Shown here one piece after another: positions 27,855-34,872 of a stretch of 34,872 nt of DNA; position 1 is the stretch's first letter, and each line of letters starts with the position of its first letter. The translations under genes were made by a program, and so were the position numbers. The stretch covers positions 1-34,872 of the forward strand of contig JAIDXM010000056.1 in assembly GCA_029058745.1 (NCBI GenBank), in the 5' to 3' direction. Under the pieces are notes generated by a model that was not told the origin of the DNA, made no database searches, and saw only the letters and a program-made list of their open reading frames with translations. The stretch is from Muribaculaceae bacterium (lineage in GTDB: Bacteria; Bacteroidota; Bacteroidia; Bacteroidales; Muribaculaceae).

Positions 27855-28601
27855 ATGAAAGTAGGATTATTTATACCATGTTATGTAGATGTAGTTTTTC
27901 CACAGGTAGGAATGGCATGCTACAGGCTACTGCGCCATCTTGGAGTGGATGTAGTTTATCCGCAGGGACAGACATGTTGCGGCCAGCCGATGGCTAATGC
28001 CGGATTCCAGACCGAGGCGTTGCCTCTCGCAGAGAAAAATGACGATATGTTCGCCGGGTTTGATTATGTGGTGGCTCCTTCGGTGTCTTGCACAGCCTTC
28101 ATACGTGTCAACTATCCGGGTCTCCTGAAAGAGGCCGGCCATGAATGCCGTATCGCGTCGCACACCATGGACATCGTAGAGTTCCTGCATGATGTGGTGA
28201 AGCCCAAGGGACCACTTGGCAAGTTTCCGTATAAGGTGAGCCTTCATAATTCATGTCACGGTGTCAGGGAGCTTGGCCTGTCGTCGCCTTCAGAGATTGT
28301 AGAGCCGAAATTCAATAAGATAAAGGATCTTCTCTCACTTGTGGAAGGGATAGAGGTGGTAGAGCCAGAACGCGCCGACGAATGCTGCGGTTTCGGCGGA
28401 ATGTTCAGTATAGAGGAGGTGGCTGTCAGCAAGCAGATGGGATTGAACAAGTTTGAGCGCCATAAGGCCACCGGGGCAAGATTCATCACCGGGGCAGACT
28501 GTTCCTGTCTGATGCATATGGCGGGTGTCGCCGCGAAAGAGAAAGCCACAGATGGCATAGAGTTCAGACACGTAGTTGAAATTTTAGCATCGGGATTATG
28601 A
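27855..28601 (+). CDS. lutA: Lactate utilisation protein LutA (LldE type)
   Basis: A 248-residue protein with two cysteine-rich CCG domains: an N-terminal set (FIPCYVDVVFPQ and QTCCGQPMANAG) and a C-terminal set (HNSCHGVREL and DECCGFGGMFS). It is a subunit of the iron-sulfur lactate oxidase complex LutABC, which turns L-lactate into pyruvate at the membrane or cytosol side. I chose the ATG at 27855, where the conserved KVGLFIPCY begins; an in-frame start 22 codons upstream adds sequence unlike the family. The stop codon overlaps the lutB start (ATGA), indicating coupling. Confidence 0.93.
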   Translation: MKVGLFIPCYVDVVFPQVGMACYRLLRHLGVDVVYPQGQTCCGQPMANAGFQTEALPLAEKNDDMFAGFDYVVAPSVSCTAFIRVNYPGLLKEAGHECRIASHTMDIVEFLHDVVKPKGPLGKFPYKVSLHNSCHGVRELGLSSPSEIVEPKFNKIKDLLSLVEGIEVVEPERADECCGFGGMFSIEEVAVSKQMGLNKFERHKATGARFITGADCSCLMHMAGVAAKEKATDGIEFRHVVEILASGL

Positions 28602-29977
28602 GTACATCACACAGCAAGGCGGCGAAGAAATTTCTGGAAAACCGGAATTATGCCGACTGGCACGACCAGACATTCTGGGGCGTGCGCGTAAAGCGCGATT
28701 CAATGGCGTATCAGCTTCCGGAATGGGAACGTCTGCGCCAGAAGGCGTCGGAAATAAAACGTCACACGCTAACCAACATAGACACCTATCTTGAGAGATT
28801 CTCTGATGCCGCAGAGAAGAACGGAGTCGTGGTGCATTGGGCGAAGGACGCTCAGGAATTCAATGAGATTGTATATGGAATCCTGAAAGACCATGGCGTG
28901 AAGAAGATGGTGAAGTCTAAGTCCATGCTCACGGAAGAATGTGAGATGAATCCGTATCTTGAGGAGCGTGGCATAGATGTGGTGGAGACTGATCTCGGGG
29001 AGAGGATTCTCCAGCTTGGAGGCCAGCGGCCGAGCCACATAGTGATGCCGGCCACGCATCTGAGTCATCATGATGTAGGCGATCTTTTCGAGGAGAAACT
29101 ACACACGGAGAAGGGGAACCACGACCCCACATATCTCACATATGAGGCGCGTCTGAGCCTTCGCGATGAATTCCTCACGGCACAGGCCGGCATGACAGGG
29201 GGCAATTTCGGAGTGGCCGAGACAGGCGATATAGTGGTGTGTACAAATGAAGGAAACGCCGATATGTCAACATCTGTGCCCAAACTCCAGATTTCGGTGA
29301 TTGGCTTGGAGAAGATAATACCGGATTATGAGGCGTTGTCAGTATTCGTGCGACTTTTGGCACGTTCCGCCACCGGACAGCCCTCCACCGTATATACGAG
29401 TCATTTCCGAAAAAAGAGACCGGGAGGCGAGGAGCTGCATTATGTCATAGTCGATAATGGCCGAAGCCAGTGGCTTGGCGACCCTCAGCATTGGGAGACG
29501 CTAAAATGTATCCGTTGCGGTTCGTGTATGAACACGTGTCCTGTGTATAGATGGAGCGGCGGGTATTCCTACAGCTATTTCATACCCGGCCCGCTTGGGA
29601 TTAATCTCGGCATGCTCCGCGACCCGAAGAAATATTCCGGAAATGTGAGCGCGTGTTCTCTGTGCCTGAGCTGCCAGTGCACTTGCCCTGTCAAAATCAA
29701 TCTTGGCGACCAGATTTATATGTGGCGTCAGACACTTGACGGGATAGGATGTGCCAACAAGGAGAAGAAAATGGCATGCAAGGCTATGGACAAGATATTC
29801 ACAAGTGTCCCGCTCTACAAATTCATGACTTCCAAGGCCTATCTGCTTAACATCGTTCCCGGGTTCATCAAGGATTCCGCACTTAATCCCTGGGCTTATG
29901 GCCATAAGATGATGACATTCCCGAAAAAGACGTTCCATGAGCAGATAAGTGAATACCTGAAAGACGAACCCAAATAA
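28598..29977 (+). CDS. lutB: Iron-sulfur lactate utilisation protein LutB
   Basis: A 459-residue subunit of the lactate oxidation complex. The N-terminal two thirds form an LUD domain (for example KMVKSKSMLTEE, GVAETGDIVV). It is followed by two ferredoxin-like [4Fe-4S] motifs, C304-x2-C307-x2-C310-x3-C314 (CIRCGSCMNTCPVYR) and C353-x2-C356-x2-C359-x3-C363 (CSLCLSCQCTCPV). An extra Cys361 lies inside the second motif. The C-terminal region matches the LutB tail. It overlaps lutA by four bases and is 10 bases before lutC. Confidence 0.94.
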   Translation: MSTSHSKAAKKFLENRNYADWHDQTFWGVRVKRDSMAYQLPEWERLRQKASEIKRHTLTNIDTYLERFSDAAEKNGVVVHWAKDAQEFNEIVYGILKDHGVKKMVKSKSMLTEECEMNPYLEERGIDVVETDLGERILQLGGQRPSHIVMPATHLSHHDVGDLFEEKLHTEKGNHDPTYLTYEARLSLRDEFLTAQAGMTGGNFGVAETGDIVVCTNEGNADMSTSVPKLQISVIGLEKIIPDYEALSVFVRLLARSATGQPSTVYTSHFRKKRPGGEELHYVIVDNGRSQWLGDPQHWETLKCIRCGSCMNTCPVYRWSGGYSYSYFIPGPLGINLGMLRDPKKYSGNVSACSLCLSCQCTCPVKINLGDQIYMWRQTLDGIGCANKEKKMACKAMDKIFTSVPLYKFMTSKAYLLNIVPGFIKDSALNPWAYGHKMMTFPKKTFHEQISEYLKDEPK

Positions 29978-29987
29978 TCCACACACT

Positions 29988-30596
29988 ATGAGCACAAGAA
30001 AAGAAATAATCGACAGATGCCGTGCCTCGATAAAGACGCGCCACGCAAGGCCTTCGCTCGAAGACCTCCACCCGGAGACATATCCCGACACGCTGGTGAA
30101 ATTCATAGCCATGGCGGAATCAGTGGGGTGTAATGTGGCACGAGTGGGGAGTGAGGATGAAATCGACGATATCCTGAGGTCCGTATATCCTGACGCTAAG
30201 GTTGTGGCAAGCAATCTTCCGTCGGTCAAGAGCGCCACAGTCAATCCAGACACTGTTGAGGATGCCCAGGCTCTCAACCATACGGATGTGGGAGTGGTGA
30301 GGGCATTCCTCGGAGTCGCCGAGAACGGGAGTGTATGGATTCCGCAGACTATGCGAGAGCGGGATGTATGTTTCATATCCGAGAATCTGGTGGCAGTCAT
30401 GCCGGAAAGCGCGGTTGTGAACAATATGCATGAGGCATACGGAAAGATAACCGAGGAGGAATACGGCTATGACTCCTTCAGCACATCAGGCTACGGGGTG
30501 TTTGTGGCAGGTCCTTCCAAGACCGCAGATATCGCGCAGGTGCTTGTCAAGGGTGCACAGGCCGCCCGGGGAATGACGCTTATCCTTGTAAAATAG
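29988..30596 (+). CDS. lutC: Lactate utilisation protein LutC (LUD domain)
   Basis: A 202-residue LUD-domain protein, the third subunit of the LutABC lactate oxidation system. Family landmarks are the segment ALNHTDVGVVRAFLGVAENGSVW (spanning about 94-116), VCFISENLVAVMP and the C-terminal FVAGPSKTADIAQVLVKGAQ, close to the usual GPSxTADIE(x)xLVxGxHGP ending. The usual acidic residue after ADI is Ala here. It is co-transcribed with lutA and lutB and is followed 31 bases later by the lactate permease gene. Confidence 0.92.
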   Translation: MSTRKEIIDRCRASIKTRHARPSLEDLHPETYPDTLVKFIAMAESVGCNVARVGSEDEIDDILRSVYPDAKVVASNLPSVKSATVNPDTVEDAQALNHTDVGVVRAFLGVAENGSVWIPQTMRERDVCFISENLVAVMPESAVVNNMHEAYGKITEEEYGYDSFSTSGYGVFVAGPSKTADIAQVLVKGAQAARGMTLILVK

Positions 30597-30627
30597 AAAG
30601 ATTGAATAATCATAAAACACGACACCT

Positions 30628-32208
30628 ATGAATGCCATTATATCCATATTGCCGGTAGTCCTGCTTTTTGTGCTTATGCTGGGCTTGAAAGTCTCCGGAT
30701 ACAAAAGCGCCCTTATAACATTGATAGTGACTGCGGCATTGGCATTGTGGGTGGCTCCTGCAATCGGAATAGTGCCGCAGGAATATGCCGGAGAGTCAGT
30801 CTATCCCCTTGTGTGGTGGAGTGTGGTTGAGGGTGCGCTCAAGGCGATATTCCCGATACTGATAATAATCCTCATGGCCATCTACAGTTACAATGTGATA
30901 GTTGAGTCAAAGGCCATAGAGACAATCAAGAGCCAGTTCACATCGTTCACCGATGACAAGGGAGTGCTTGTGCTGATGATGGTGTGGGGATTCGGAGGCC
31001 TGCTTGAGGGTATGGCCGGATTCGGGACCGCAGTCGCCATCCCTGCCGCCATATTGATAGGTTTGGGGTTCAAGCCAATGTTCTCTGCGCTTGTGTCGTT
31101 GCTCGGCAATACTGTGGCCACCGGATTCGGCGCAGTCGGGGTTCCCGTTATCACTCTTTGCAATGAGATTTCGAGTGGAGGCGCCACTGCAACCACACTG
31201 TGCGAGGTGTCGGCATTTGCTGTGGTCCAGCTTGCACCCTTGTTCTTCCTGATTCCGTTCGTGATATTGATGCTGACCGACAGCAAATCATGGGGAAAGA
31301 ACATCTGTCTGTCGTTGTGGGTTGGAGCTGTGTCTCTTTCCGTACAACTTTTGTGTGCCACATTCCTTGGTGCGGAGACTCCTGCCATTATAGGCTCGAT
31401 TGCGGCAATCCTGGCGATTATCGTGTATGCCCGTCTCTTTCTGCCCCGTAAGGTTAAGTCGCAGTCGGCGAAGGTGTCCACTACAGGTAAGACTCTCAAG
31501 GCGTGGAGCGTGTATATCTTCATACTGGTGTTTATCCTTGTCGGGGGAGCGCTTTGTCCGCCGGTGGAGAAGTTCCTGAAGGCGCATCTTGTCACATCGT
31601 TCCCGTTGCCGGTGGTGGGGACAATGTTCAAGTTCGGCTGGATAAGCAATGCCGGGGTAATGCTGTTTTTAGGCAGTGTGGCCGGTGGTCTTGTGCAAGG
31701 CCTGTCGGTGAGACAACTGTCGGTGGTGATGGCCCGCACCATAGTCAACCTGCGTTTCACGGCGGTGACTATAATCAGTCTGATAGCCCTTGCCTCTGTG
31801 ATGAATCATAGTGGAATGATTGCCGCGCTTGCGGAAGGACTCGTAGCCGTGTCTGGTTCGTTCTATCCCTTCTTTGCGCCGCTTATCGGAGCTATCGGCA
31901 CTTTTGTCACCGGAAGCGACACATCATCTAATATACTTTTCGGTAAGTTGCAGGCCAATGTGGCTCATCAACTCGGAATGACAGGTCAGACCTCGTTCTG
32001 CGGGTTCACCGGCTCGGAGGCCGATTGGCTTGCGTCATCGAACACTGCCGGAGCCACAGGAGGAAAGATGATATCGCCGCAGAGCATAGCGATAGCGACA
32101 GCCGCTTGCGATATGAAAGGAGAGGATGATGCGATTCTGCGCAAAGCCATCCCATATGCCATCGGTTATATAGCAATCTGTGGAGTCATTGTCTGGCTCG
32201 GATGCTGA
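30628..32208 (+). CDS. lctP: L-lactate permease
   Basis: A 526-residue polytopic inner-membrane protein of the LctP family with about 12-14 hydrophobic helices. Conserved-looking motifs are FGGLLEGMAGFGTAVAIP, LLGNTVATGFGAVGVPV, IGAIGTFVTGSDTSSNILFG and SNTAGATGGKMISPQSIAIA. It imports lactate (and possibly glycolate) with protons, feeding LutABC encoded just upstream in the same operon. It is the last gene of the unit. No convincing hairpin terminator was found between its stop and the insertion element at 32304. Confidence 0.95.
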   Translation: MNAIISILPVVLLFVLMLGLKVSGYKSALITLIVTAALALWVAPAIGIVPQEYAGESVYPLVWWSVVEGALKAIFPILIIILMAIYSYNVIVESKAIETIKSQFTSFTDDKGVLVLMMVWGFGGLLEGMAGFGTAVAIPAAILIGLGFKPMFSALVSLLGNTVATGFGAVGVPVITLCNEISSGGATATTLCEVSAFAVVQLAPLFFLIPFVILMLTDSKSWGKNICLSLWVGAVSLSVQLLCATFLGAETPAIIGSIAAILAIIVYARLFLPRKVKSQSAKVSTTGKTLKAWSVYIFILVFILVGGALCPPVEKFLKAHLVTSFPLPVVGTMFKFGWISNAGVMLFLGSVAGGLVQGLSVRQLSVVMARTIVNLRFTAVTIISLIALASVMNHSGMIAALAEGLVAVSGSFYPFFAPLIGAIGTFVTGSDTSSNILFGKLQANVAHQLGMTGQTSFCGFTGSEADWLASSNTAGATGGKMISPQSIAIATAACDMKGEDDAILRKAIPYAIGYIAICGVIVWLGC

Positions 32209-32303
32209 GTGGCTTTAACCTTCGTAAGGAGTCTAAGAATATTTCCGGTATCAATTTCAATCTCCCGTTATAGGATTCTAAAGAATAAACAATAGTTAGT
32301 TAA

Positions 32304-32528
32304 TAGGGTGTTCAGTTTGATGTTCCTATTTTTTAAGCTCTGGTTTCACTGGTAATATCGTGTGTTTAAGCGAAATAACACCATAAAACGGGCATATTTT
32401 TGAATTTTGAACAGACATGCTTATAAATACTGACGTATATTACATATTCTGTTATGAGTATCAGATGTTTATGAGCAGGTATCTCTGATTTCTATCTCAA
32501 TAATTAGAACATAGAACTGAACACCCTG
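32304..32528. mobile_element. MITE-like element with 22-base inverted repeats
   Basis: The ends read (T/C)AGGGTGTTCAGTT... inward from both sides, 32304-32325 and 32507-32528, matching at 19 of 22 positions. The exact 9-mer GTTAGTTAA flanks it on both sides (32295-32303 and 32529-32537), as expected for a target-site duplication. The 225-base interior is AT-rich. It contains only a 30-codon minus-strand frame (32326-32418, starting MSVQNSKICPFYG), too short to be a transposase. This fits a non-autonomous element moved by a transposase encoded elsewhere. The 95 bases between lctP and the element hold nothing recognisable. Confidence 0.7.
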
Positions 32529-32552
32529 GTTAGTTAAGAAGTTTTTCATAGG

Positions 32553-32965
32553 CTAAGCGGCGTTGGTCGCCAAGCCAAAGAGTTGTTTGACATGTTTAGT
32601 ATTTAAAGTCTTGTTCGGGTCAATTCCGCTCAGGTCAAAAAATCTTTTTATGAAATTTGGTGATGTTGAAGGCGGCAAGCGAGGAATTGTAGGCAAAATC
32701 GAGAGCCTTTTCATCGCGTGCCTGACAGTCAGGGAGTCCGGAGAACTGATGTCCGTCACGAAAACAGAACTCAATCTGGAACCGTGTCTGGTAGATGTCA
32801 TAGATATCCTTGCCACGGACAGTGGTGTCGGTTGAGAAACACAGTCGGTGTCCGCCTCCGGGGCAGATAATGGATTACCAGCCGTATTTTTTGCATCAGG
32901 ATCTCGATGATGTTTGTAAAAATATCTATATGGCAGTTGAATCCCAGGAGTGTCGCGAATGAATC
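32553..32965 (-). pseudogene. C-terminal remnant of a DDE transposase
   Basis: Three frames together give about 135 residues of an IS4-like DDE transposase C-terminus, including GGGHRLCFSTDT, the glutamate-bearing YQTRFQIEFCFRDGHQFSGL and DCQARDEKALDFAYNSSLAA. The frame breaks at two homopolymers: a C4 run at about 32860-32863 and a T6 run at about 32637-32642 (read on the minus strand). Removing one base from each restores one frame ending in FGLATNAA. The N-terminal two thirds, with the first catalytic Asp residues, is missing, and the remnant stops at the end of the neighbouring membrane-protein gene. It cannot be active. Confidence 0.75.
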
Positions 32966-32969
32966 AACT

Positions 32970-33380
32970 TTATATCAATCCGTTATTTCGTACCCACATG
33001 AGCTGGCCGCTTACAAAAATTAATGCAATACAAACAATAAAGAAACATGCTGAAAAGATTCTTCTTGATTTGGCATAATATTTCGGATTCTTCAAAGTTG
33101 CTATATATCTTTTTCCACACATTGTCTTGTAATATAAGAATAGCGTCACACTTCCTGAAATCACATAAATTAGCAATATCAAACACCATAATGGCATAGG
33201 ATAGTAAACTCTATCTACAAATATACATAAAGCCGCTACTGTCATAATCGAGAACAATATGATAAATAAACAATGAAATAGGATTATAAAAGCAGTTAAT
33301 ATCGGGAAATCCGCATCCCCAAATTTCGTGTGCCGATTAAAATAGATAAAATTACATATTAACGTCTTAAAAAGTTCCAT
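32970..33380 (-). CDS. Small three-helix membrane protein, tandem copy A
   Basis: A 136-residue protein of unknown function. Three hydrophobic segments are visible (about residues 28-52, 61-82 and 108-128), with a basic loop YYKTMCGKRYIATLKNPKYY between the second and third. The N-terminal LFKTLICNFIYFNRH and a Gly-Asp-Ala-(Asp/Glu) motif precede the first helix. It is clearly paralogous to the gene just upstream. The two share the start (M-x-LFKTLICN), the loop (YYKTMCGKRYI, TLKNPKYY), IFSACFFI and the end (NNGLI). The DNA is AT-rich compared with the purine genes. It lies between transposon remnants, so horizontal acquisition is likely. Function is unknown. Confidence 0.75.
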   Translation of the reverse strand: MELFKTLICNFIYFNRHTKFGDADFPILTAFIILFHCLFIILFSIMTVAALCIFVDRVYYPMPLWCLILLIYVISGSVTLFLYYKTMCGKRYIATLKNPKYYAKSRRIFSACFFIVCIALIFVSGQLMWVRNNGLI

Positions 33381-33392
33381 AACAAAACGCCA

Positions 33393-33803
33393 TTATATCA
33401 ATCCGTTATTTCGTGCCCACATAAGCCAAAGACTAAGCGGAAATAATAAAAAACATCCTATAAAGAAACACGCAGAAAATATCTTTTTGGATTTGGAATA
33501 ATATTTTGGATTCTTCAGAGTTCCTATATATCGTTTTCCACACATTGTCTTGTAATATAAGAATAGTAATACACTTCCTGCAATCATATACATTGATACT
33601 ACCAGACACCATGAAGGCATAAGATAGAACATCTTATCGACATATATAAACGAATCCACTAAGGTTACAAGCAGGAATATTATTAATAAAAAACAATGCC
33701 ATAAACTTATAAATGCAGAAATAACAGGCATCTCAGCATCTCCCCATTTTGAATGCCTATAAAAATATATATAATTACATATTAACGTCTTAAACAGTTT
33801 CAT
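33393..33803 (-). CDS. Small three-helix membrane protein, tandem copy B
   Basis: A 136-residue paralogue of the adjacent gene, 12 bases upstream of it in transcript sense, with the same plan: LFKTLICNYIYFYRH, a GDAE motif, hydrophobic segments near 28-52, 61-82 and 108-128, the loop YYKTMCGKRYIGTLKNPKYY, and the end WARNNGLI. The ATG at 33803 was chosen because copy A begins at the same aligned residue; a TTG two codons upstream is the alternative. Conserved positively charged loop residues suggest a shared topology. The pair is probably co-transcribed. No known domain is recognised. Small membrane proteins of this kind in Bacteroidota may include immunity or sensor proteins, but nothing here shows that. 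Confidence 0.75.
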   Translation of the reverse strand: MKLFKTLICNYIYFYRHSKWGDAEMPVISAFISLWHCFLLIIFLLVTLVDSFIYVDKMFYLMPSWCLVVSMYMIAGSVLLFLYYKTMCGKRYIGTLKNPKYYSKSKKIFSACFFIGCFLLFPLSLWLMWARNNGLI

Positions 33804-33858
33804 ATTCAAACACTATTTATTAACTTTTTTATAAGTAATCGAATAATCGAGTAACTAT

Positions 33859-34356
33859 TCACCTATAGTAAAGGCGCACCACTGATTTGGTCGGACTGTT
33901 AGACCACGCTAAAATGGCATCCCGGCGGGAGAAATCGTTTTTCTTGGCGGTATCGGCAATCGAGTGGGTTGCCATGAAGCCTTCCGCTCCGGCCTGACTT
34001 CGGAAGCCGCCGCTCCGTTTCTGTTTCACTTTTAGGATTCTTATACCTTCATGTCCGGGCTGGCCGCCGGGTTTCTTACCGCTTTTCTCACGCAACGAAG
34101 ATGTGCGCCTCTTGATTTCGTCTCTCATCCTTTCTTTGAACGGCGGCACACTGCTGTTGCCGGAGTTCCTTGGAGGCTGCGGATCCTCGTACTTTGACAG
34201 CCTCTTACGCAAATCATCATTCTCTACATACAGAGCCTCCACACGACGGTTAGGACGTGAGTTATCGTCCGTCAAATCCTTGACGGTCTTGTTGAGATGT
34301 CCTATTTCCGAGCGGAACTCCTCAAGATATTTTTCGATGCCAACTTGCTGATTCAT
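33859..34356 (-). pseudogene. IS66 transposase with core deleted
   Basis: A 165-residue open frame joins the two ends of an IS66-type transposase (normally about 500 residues). The first 104 residues are the N-terminal coiled coil (QVGIEKYLEEF...LRKRLSKYED) and the conserved PRNSGNSSVPP and KKPGGQPGHEG. From about nucleotide 34044 the frame runs directly into the C-terminal KVKQKRSGGFRSQAGAEGF and DTAKKN segment. The whole DDE catalytic core and zinc-finger region is gone. The stop lies inside the terminal inverted repeat. I chose the ATG at 34356 because the promoter at 34362-34392 lies downstream of the longer start. It cannot transpose by itself but might make a short DNA-binding or coiled-coil peptide. 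Confidence 0.8.
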
Positions 34357-34361
34357 TGATG

Positions 34362-34392
34362 CAAAGATACAAGATGTCTTTGACATACGCAA
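34362..34392 (-). promoter_or_regulatory. Promoter of the IS66 remnant
   Basis: On the minus strand TTG (34390-34392), 20 bases, then TATCTTTG (34362-34369), an exact consensus fit. The -7 element ends only 5 bases before the chosen ATG, so the message would be leaderless or nearly so. Confidence 0.6.
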
Positions 34393-34540
34393 GTAAATCA
34401 GCAACTGTTTTTGAACTTAATTTAATGAGAATAAAAAAGAATAATATCAGCGAAGATTTATGTTGAGGAGTGTGTGAAAGGATGGGTTCGACCGCCATCT
34501 AAATCCGTCACACCTATATAGGTGAGTAGTTACGAAAAAA

Positions 34541-34618
34541 ATGAAAAGTGTAAGAATAGACTTAATTGTTGGCCTATTTGTAATATTTATTGTTCTAAAT
34601 GGCGTAGCAGGACTATAA
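34541..34618 (+). CDS. Possible 25-residue membrane peptide
   Basis: A short frame beginning ATGAAAAGTGTAAGA encodes a peptide with a basic N-terminus (MKSVRID) and one uninterrupted hydrophobic stretch (about residues 8-25). It lies between the end of the IS66 element and the epimerase-like gene. It could be a real small membrane peptide, the start of a decayed signal peptide, or chance in AT-rich DNA. There is no good promoter or ribosome-binding site to decide. The rest of 34619-34741 shows only a short inverted repeat (GGTGT/ACACC). Confidence 0.25.
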   Translation: MKSVRIDLIVGLFVIFIVLNGVAGL

Positions 34619-34741
34619 TATGTTGTAAAACATATAAAAAAAATTTGGAAGCGTAAGATATGGTGTTAATTTTACACCCAAAATAAAAATAATTGAAATT
34701 GCGAATCTTACCCAAGGTTCTAACTCTAAAACTTAACTCTC

Positions 34742-34872
34742 ATGAAACAACTTAGAATGGCGGCCGGCTTCGGAGTCCTTCTCATCCTTGCGGCATGCGG
34801 GAGCAAGGGGGAAACGCCCCGCCTCACGGAGTCCGGTCTTGACCCGGAGAACTTCAAGGCTGAGTACAGAGG
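34742..34872 (+). CDS. Lipoprotein, probably aldose 1-epimerase (partial)
   Basis: The gene begins with ATG at 34742 and runs off the window after 43 codons. It starts with a lipoprotein signal, LLILAAC with Cys19, so the protein is probably anchored in an envelope membrane. The segment LTESGLDPENFKAEYRG resembles the start of Bacteroidota aldose 1-epimerases (mutarotases), which have a similar SGL-x-x-x-x-F-x-x-x-x-x-G just after the lipobox. The catalytic part is outside the window, so the assignment rests on this short match alone. GC content rises here compared with the accessory patch before it. Confidence 0.55.
   Translation, partial: MKQLRMAAGFGVLLILAACGSKGETPRLTESGLDPENFKAEYR

Larger units (their letters stand above)
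33851..34533 (-). mobile_element. Internally deleted IS66-family element
   Basis: Both ends are present: GTAACTATTCACCTATA at 33851-33867 and its inverted copy at 34517-34533, matching 16 of 17 positions. The 683-base element is far shorter than a full IS66 (about 2.5 kb). It encodes only a fused N- and C-terminal piece of the transposase. No matching 8-base target duplication flanks it, so the insertion is old or rearranged. The right end includes a perfect palindrome, CACCTATATAGGTG (34511-34524). Confidence 0.8.

Noticed and set aside
29501..30424. Minus-strand frame of 307 codons across lutB and lutC
   Set aside because: It is antisense to two clear lactate genes and has no family features.
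30888..31760. Minus-strand frame of 290 codons inside lctP
   Set aside because: It is antisense to a well-supported permease and its composition is that of a shadow frame.
32563..32835. Plus-strand frame of 90 codons near the transposase remnant
   Set aside because: The opposite strand carries recognisable DDE transposase motifs across the same bases.
34511..34524. Perfect palindrome CACCTATATAGGTG as a separate operator
   Set aside because: It overlaps the right terminal inverted repeat of the IS66 element, which explains it better.

Overview
The window looks like a chromosomal segment of a gut-type member of the Bacteroidales, possibly Muribaculaceae-like. The basis is: several genes preceded by the Bacteroidota promoter form (a TTG-like -33 element, about 20 bases, then TAnnTTTG); a GSCFA-domain protein; a Bacteroidota-type malate dehydrogenase; a phosphate-selective-porin-like outer-membrane protein; lipoproteins; and an IS66 relative. 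Family-level placement is inference. No rRNA, tRNA, CRISPR array or prophage was seen.

Layout. 1-9.6 kb: an EamA exporter (-), the glutamate synthase large subunit gltB (+) without an adjacent gltD, a GlsB/YeaQ-type small membrane protein (+), a two-gene operon (-) of an outer-membrane porin and a nucleoside-recognition (Gate) membrane protein, and a lipoprotein N-acetylmuramoyl-L-alanine amidase (+). 9.6-24.9 kb: one unbroken minus-strand run of eleven purine genes, in transcription order purE, purL, purM, purN, purH, purD, folD, purB, purA, guaB, guaA. It covers most of the route to IMP, both exits to AMP and GMP, and FolD, which supplies the formyl-folate used by PurN and PurH. purF, purC and purK are not in the window. 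The 500 bases upstream of purE hold a candidate distal promoter, a structured leader with an intrinsic-terminator-like end, and a weaker proximal promoter. 25.4-32.2 kb: GSCFA protein, malate dehydrogenase, then a lactate utilisation operon lutA-lutB-lutC-lctP, all on the plus strand.

32.2-34.6 kb is an AT-rich accessory patch. It holds a 225-base MITE-like element with 22-base terminal inverted repeats and a 9-base target duplication, the C-terminal remnant of a DDE transposase with two homopolymer frameshifts, a tandem pair of paralogous small membrane proteins of unknown function, and an IS66 derivative that keeps both ends but has lost the core of its transposase. The window ends inside a lipoprotein that resembles the N-terminus of Bacteroidota aldose 1-epimerases.

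Functionally the core is nitrogen and nucleotide metabolism (glutamate synthesis, glutamine-dependent PurL and GuaA, purine synthesis) next to central carbon and lactate metabolism. No clearly new defence or mobile system was found. The best candidates for undescribed biology are the tandem membrane-protein pair between transposon remnants, the structured purE leader, the MITE and the helically phased repeats at the gltB promoter.
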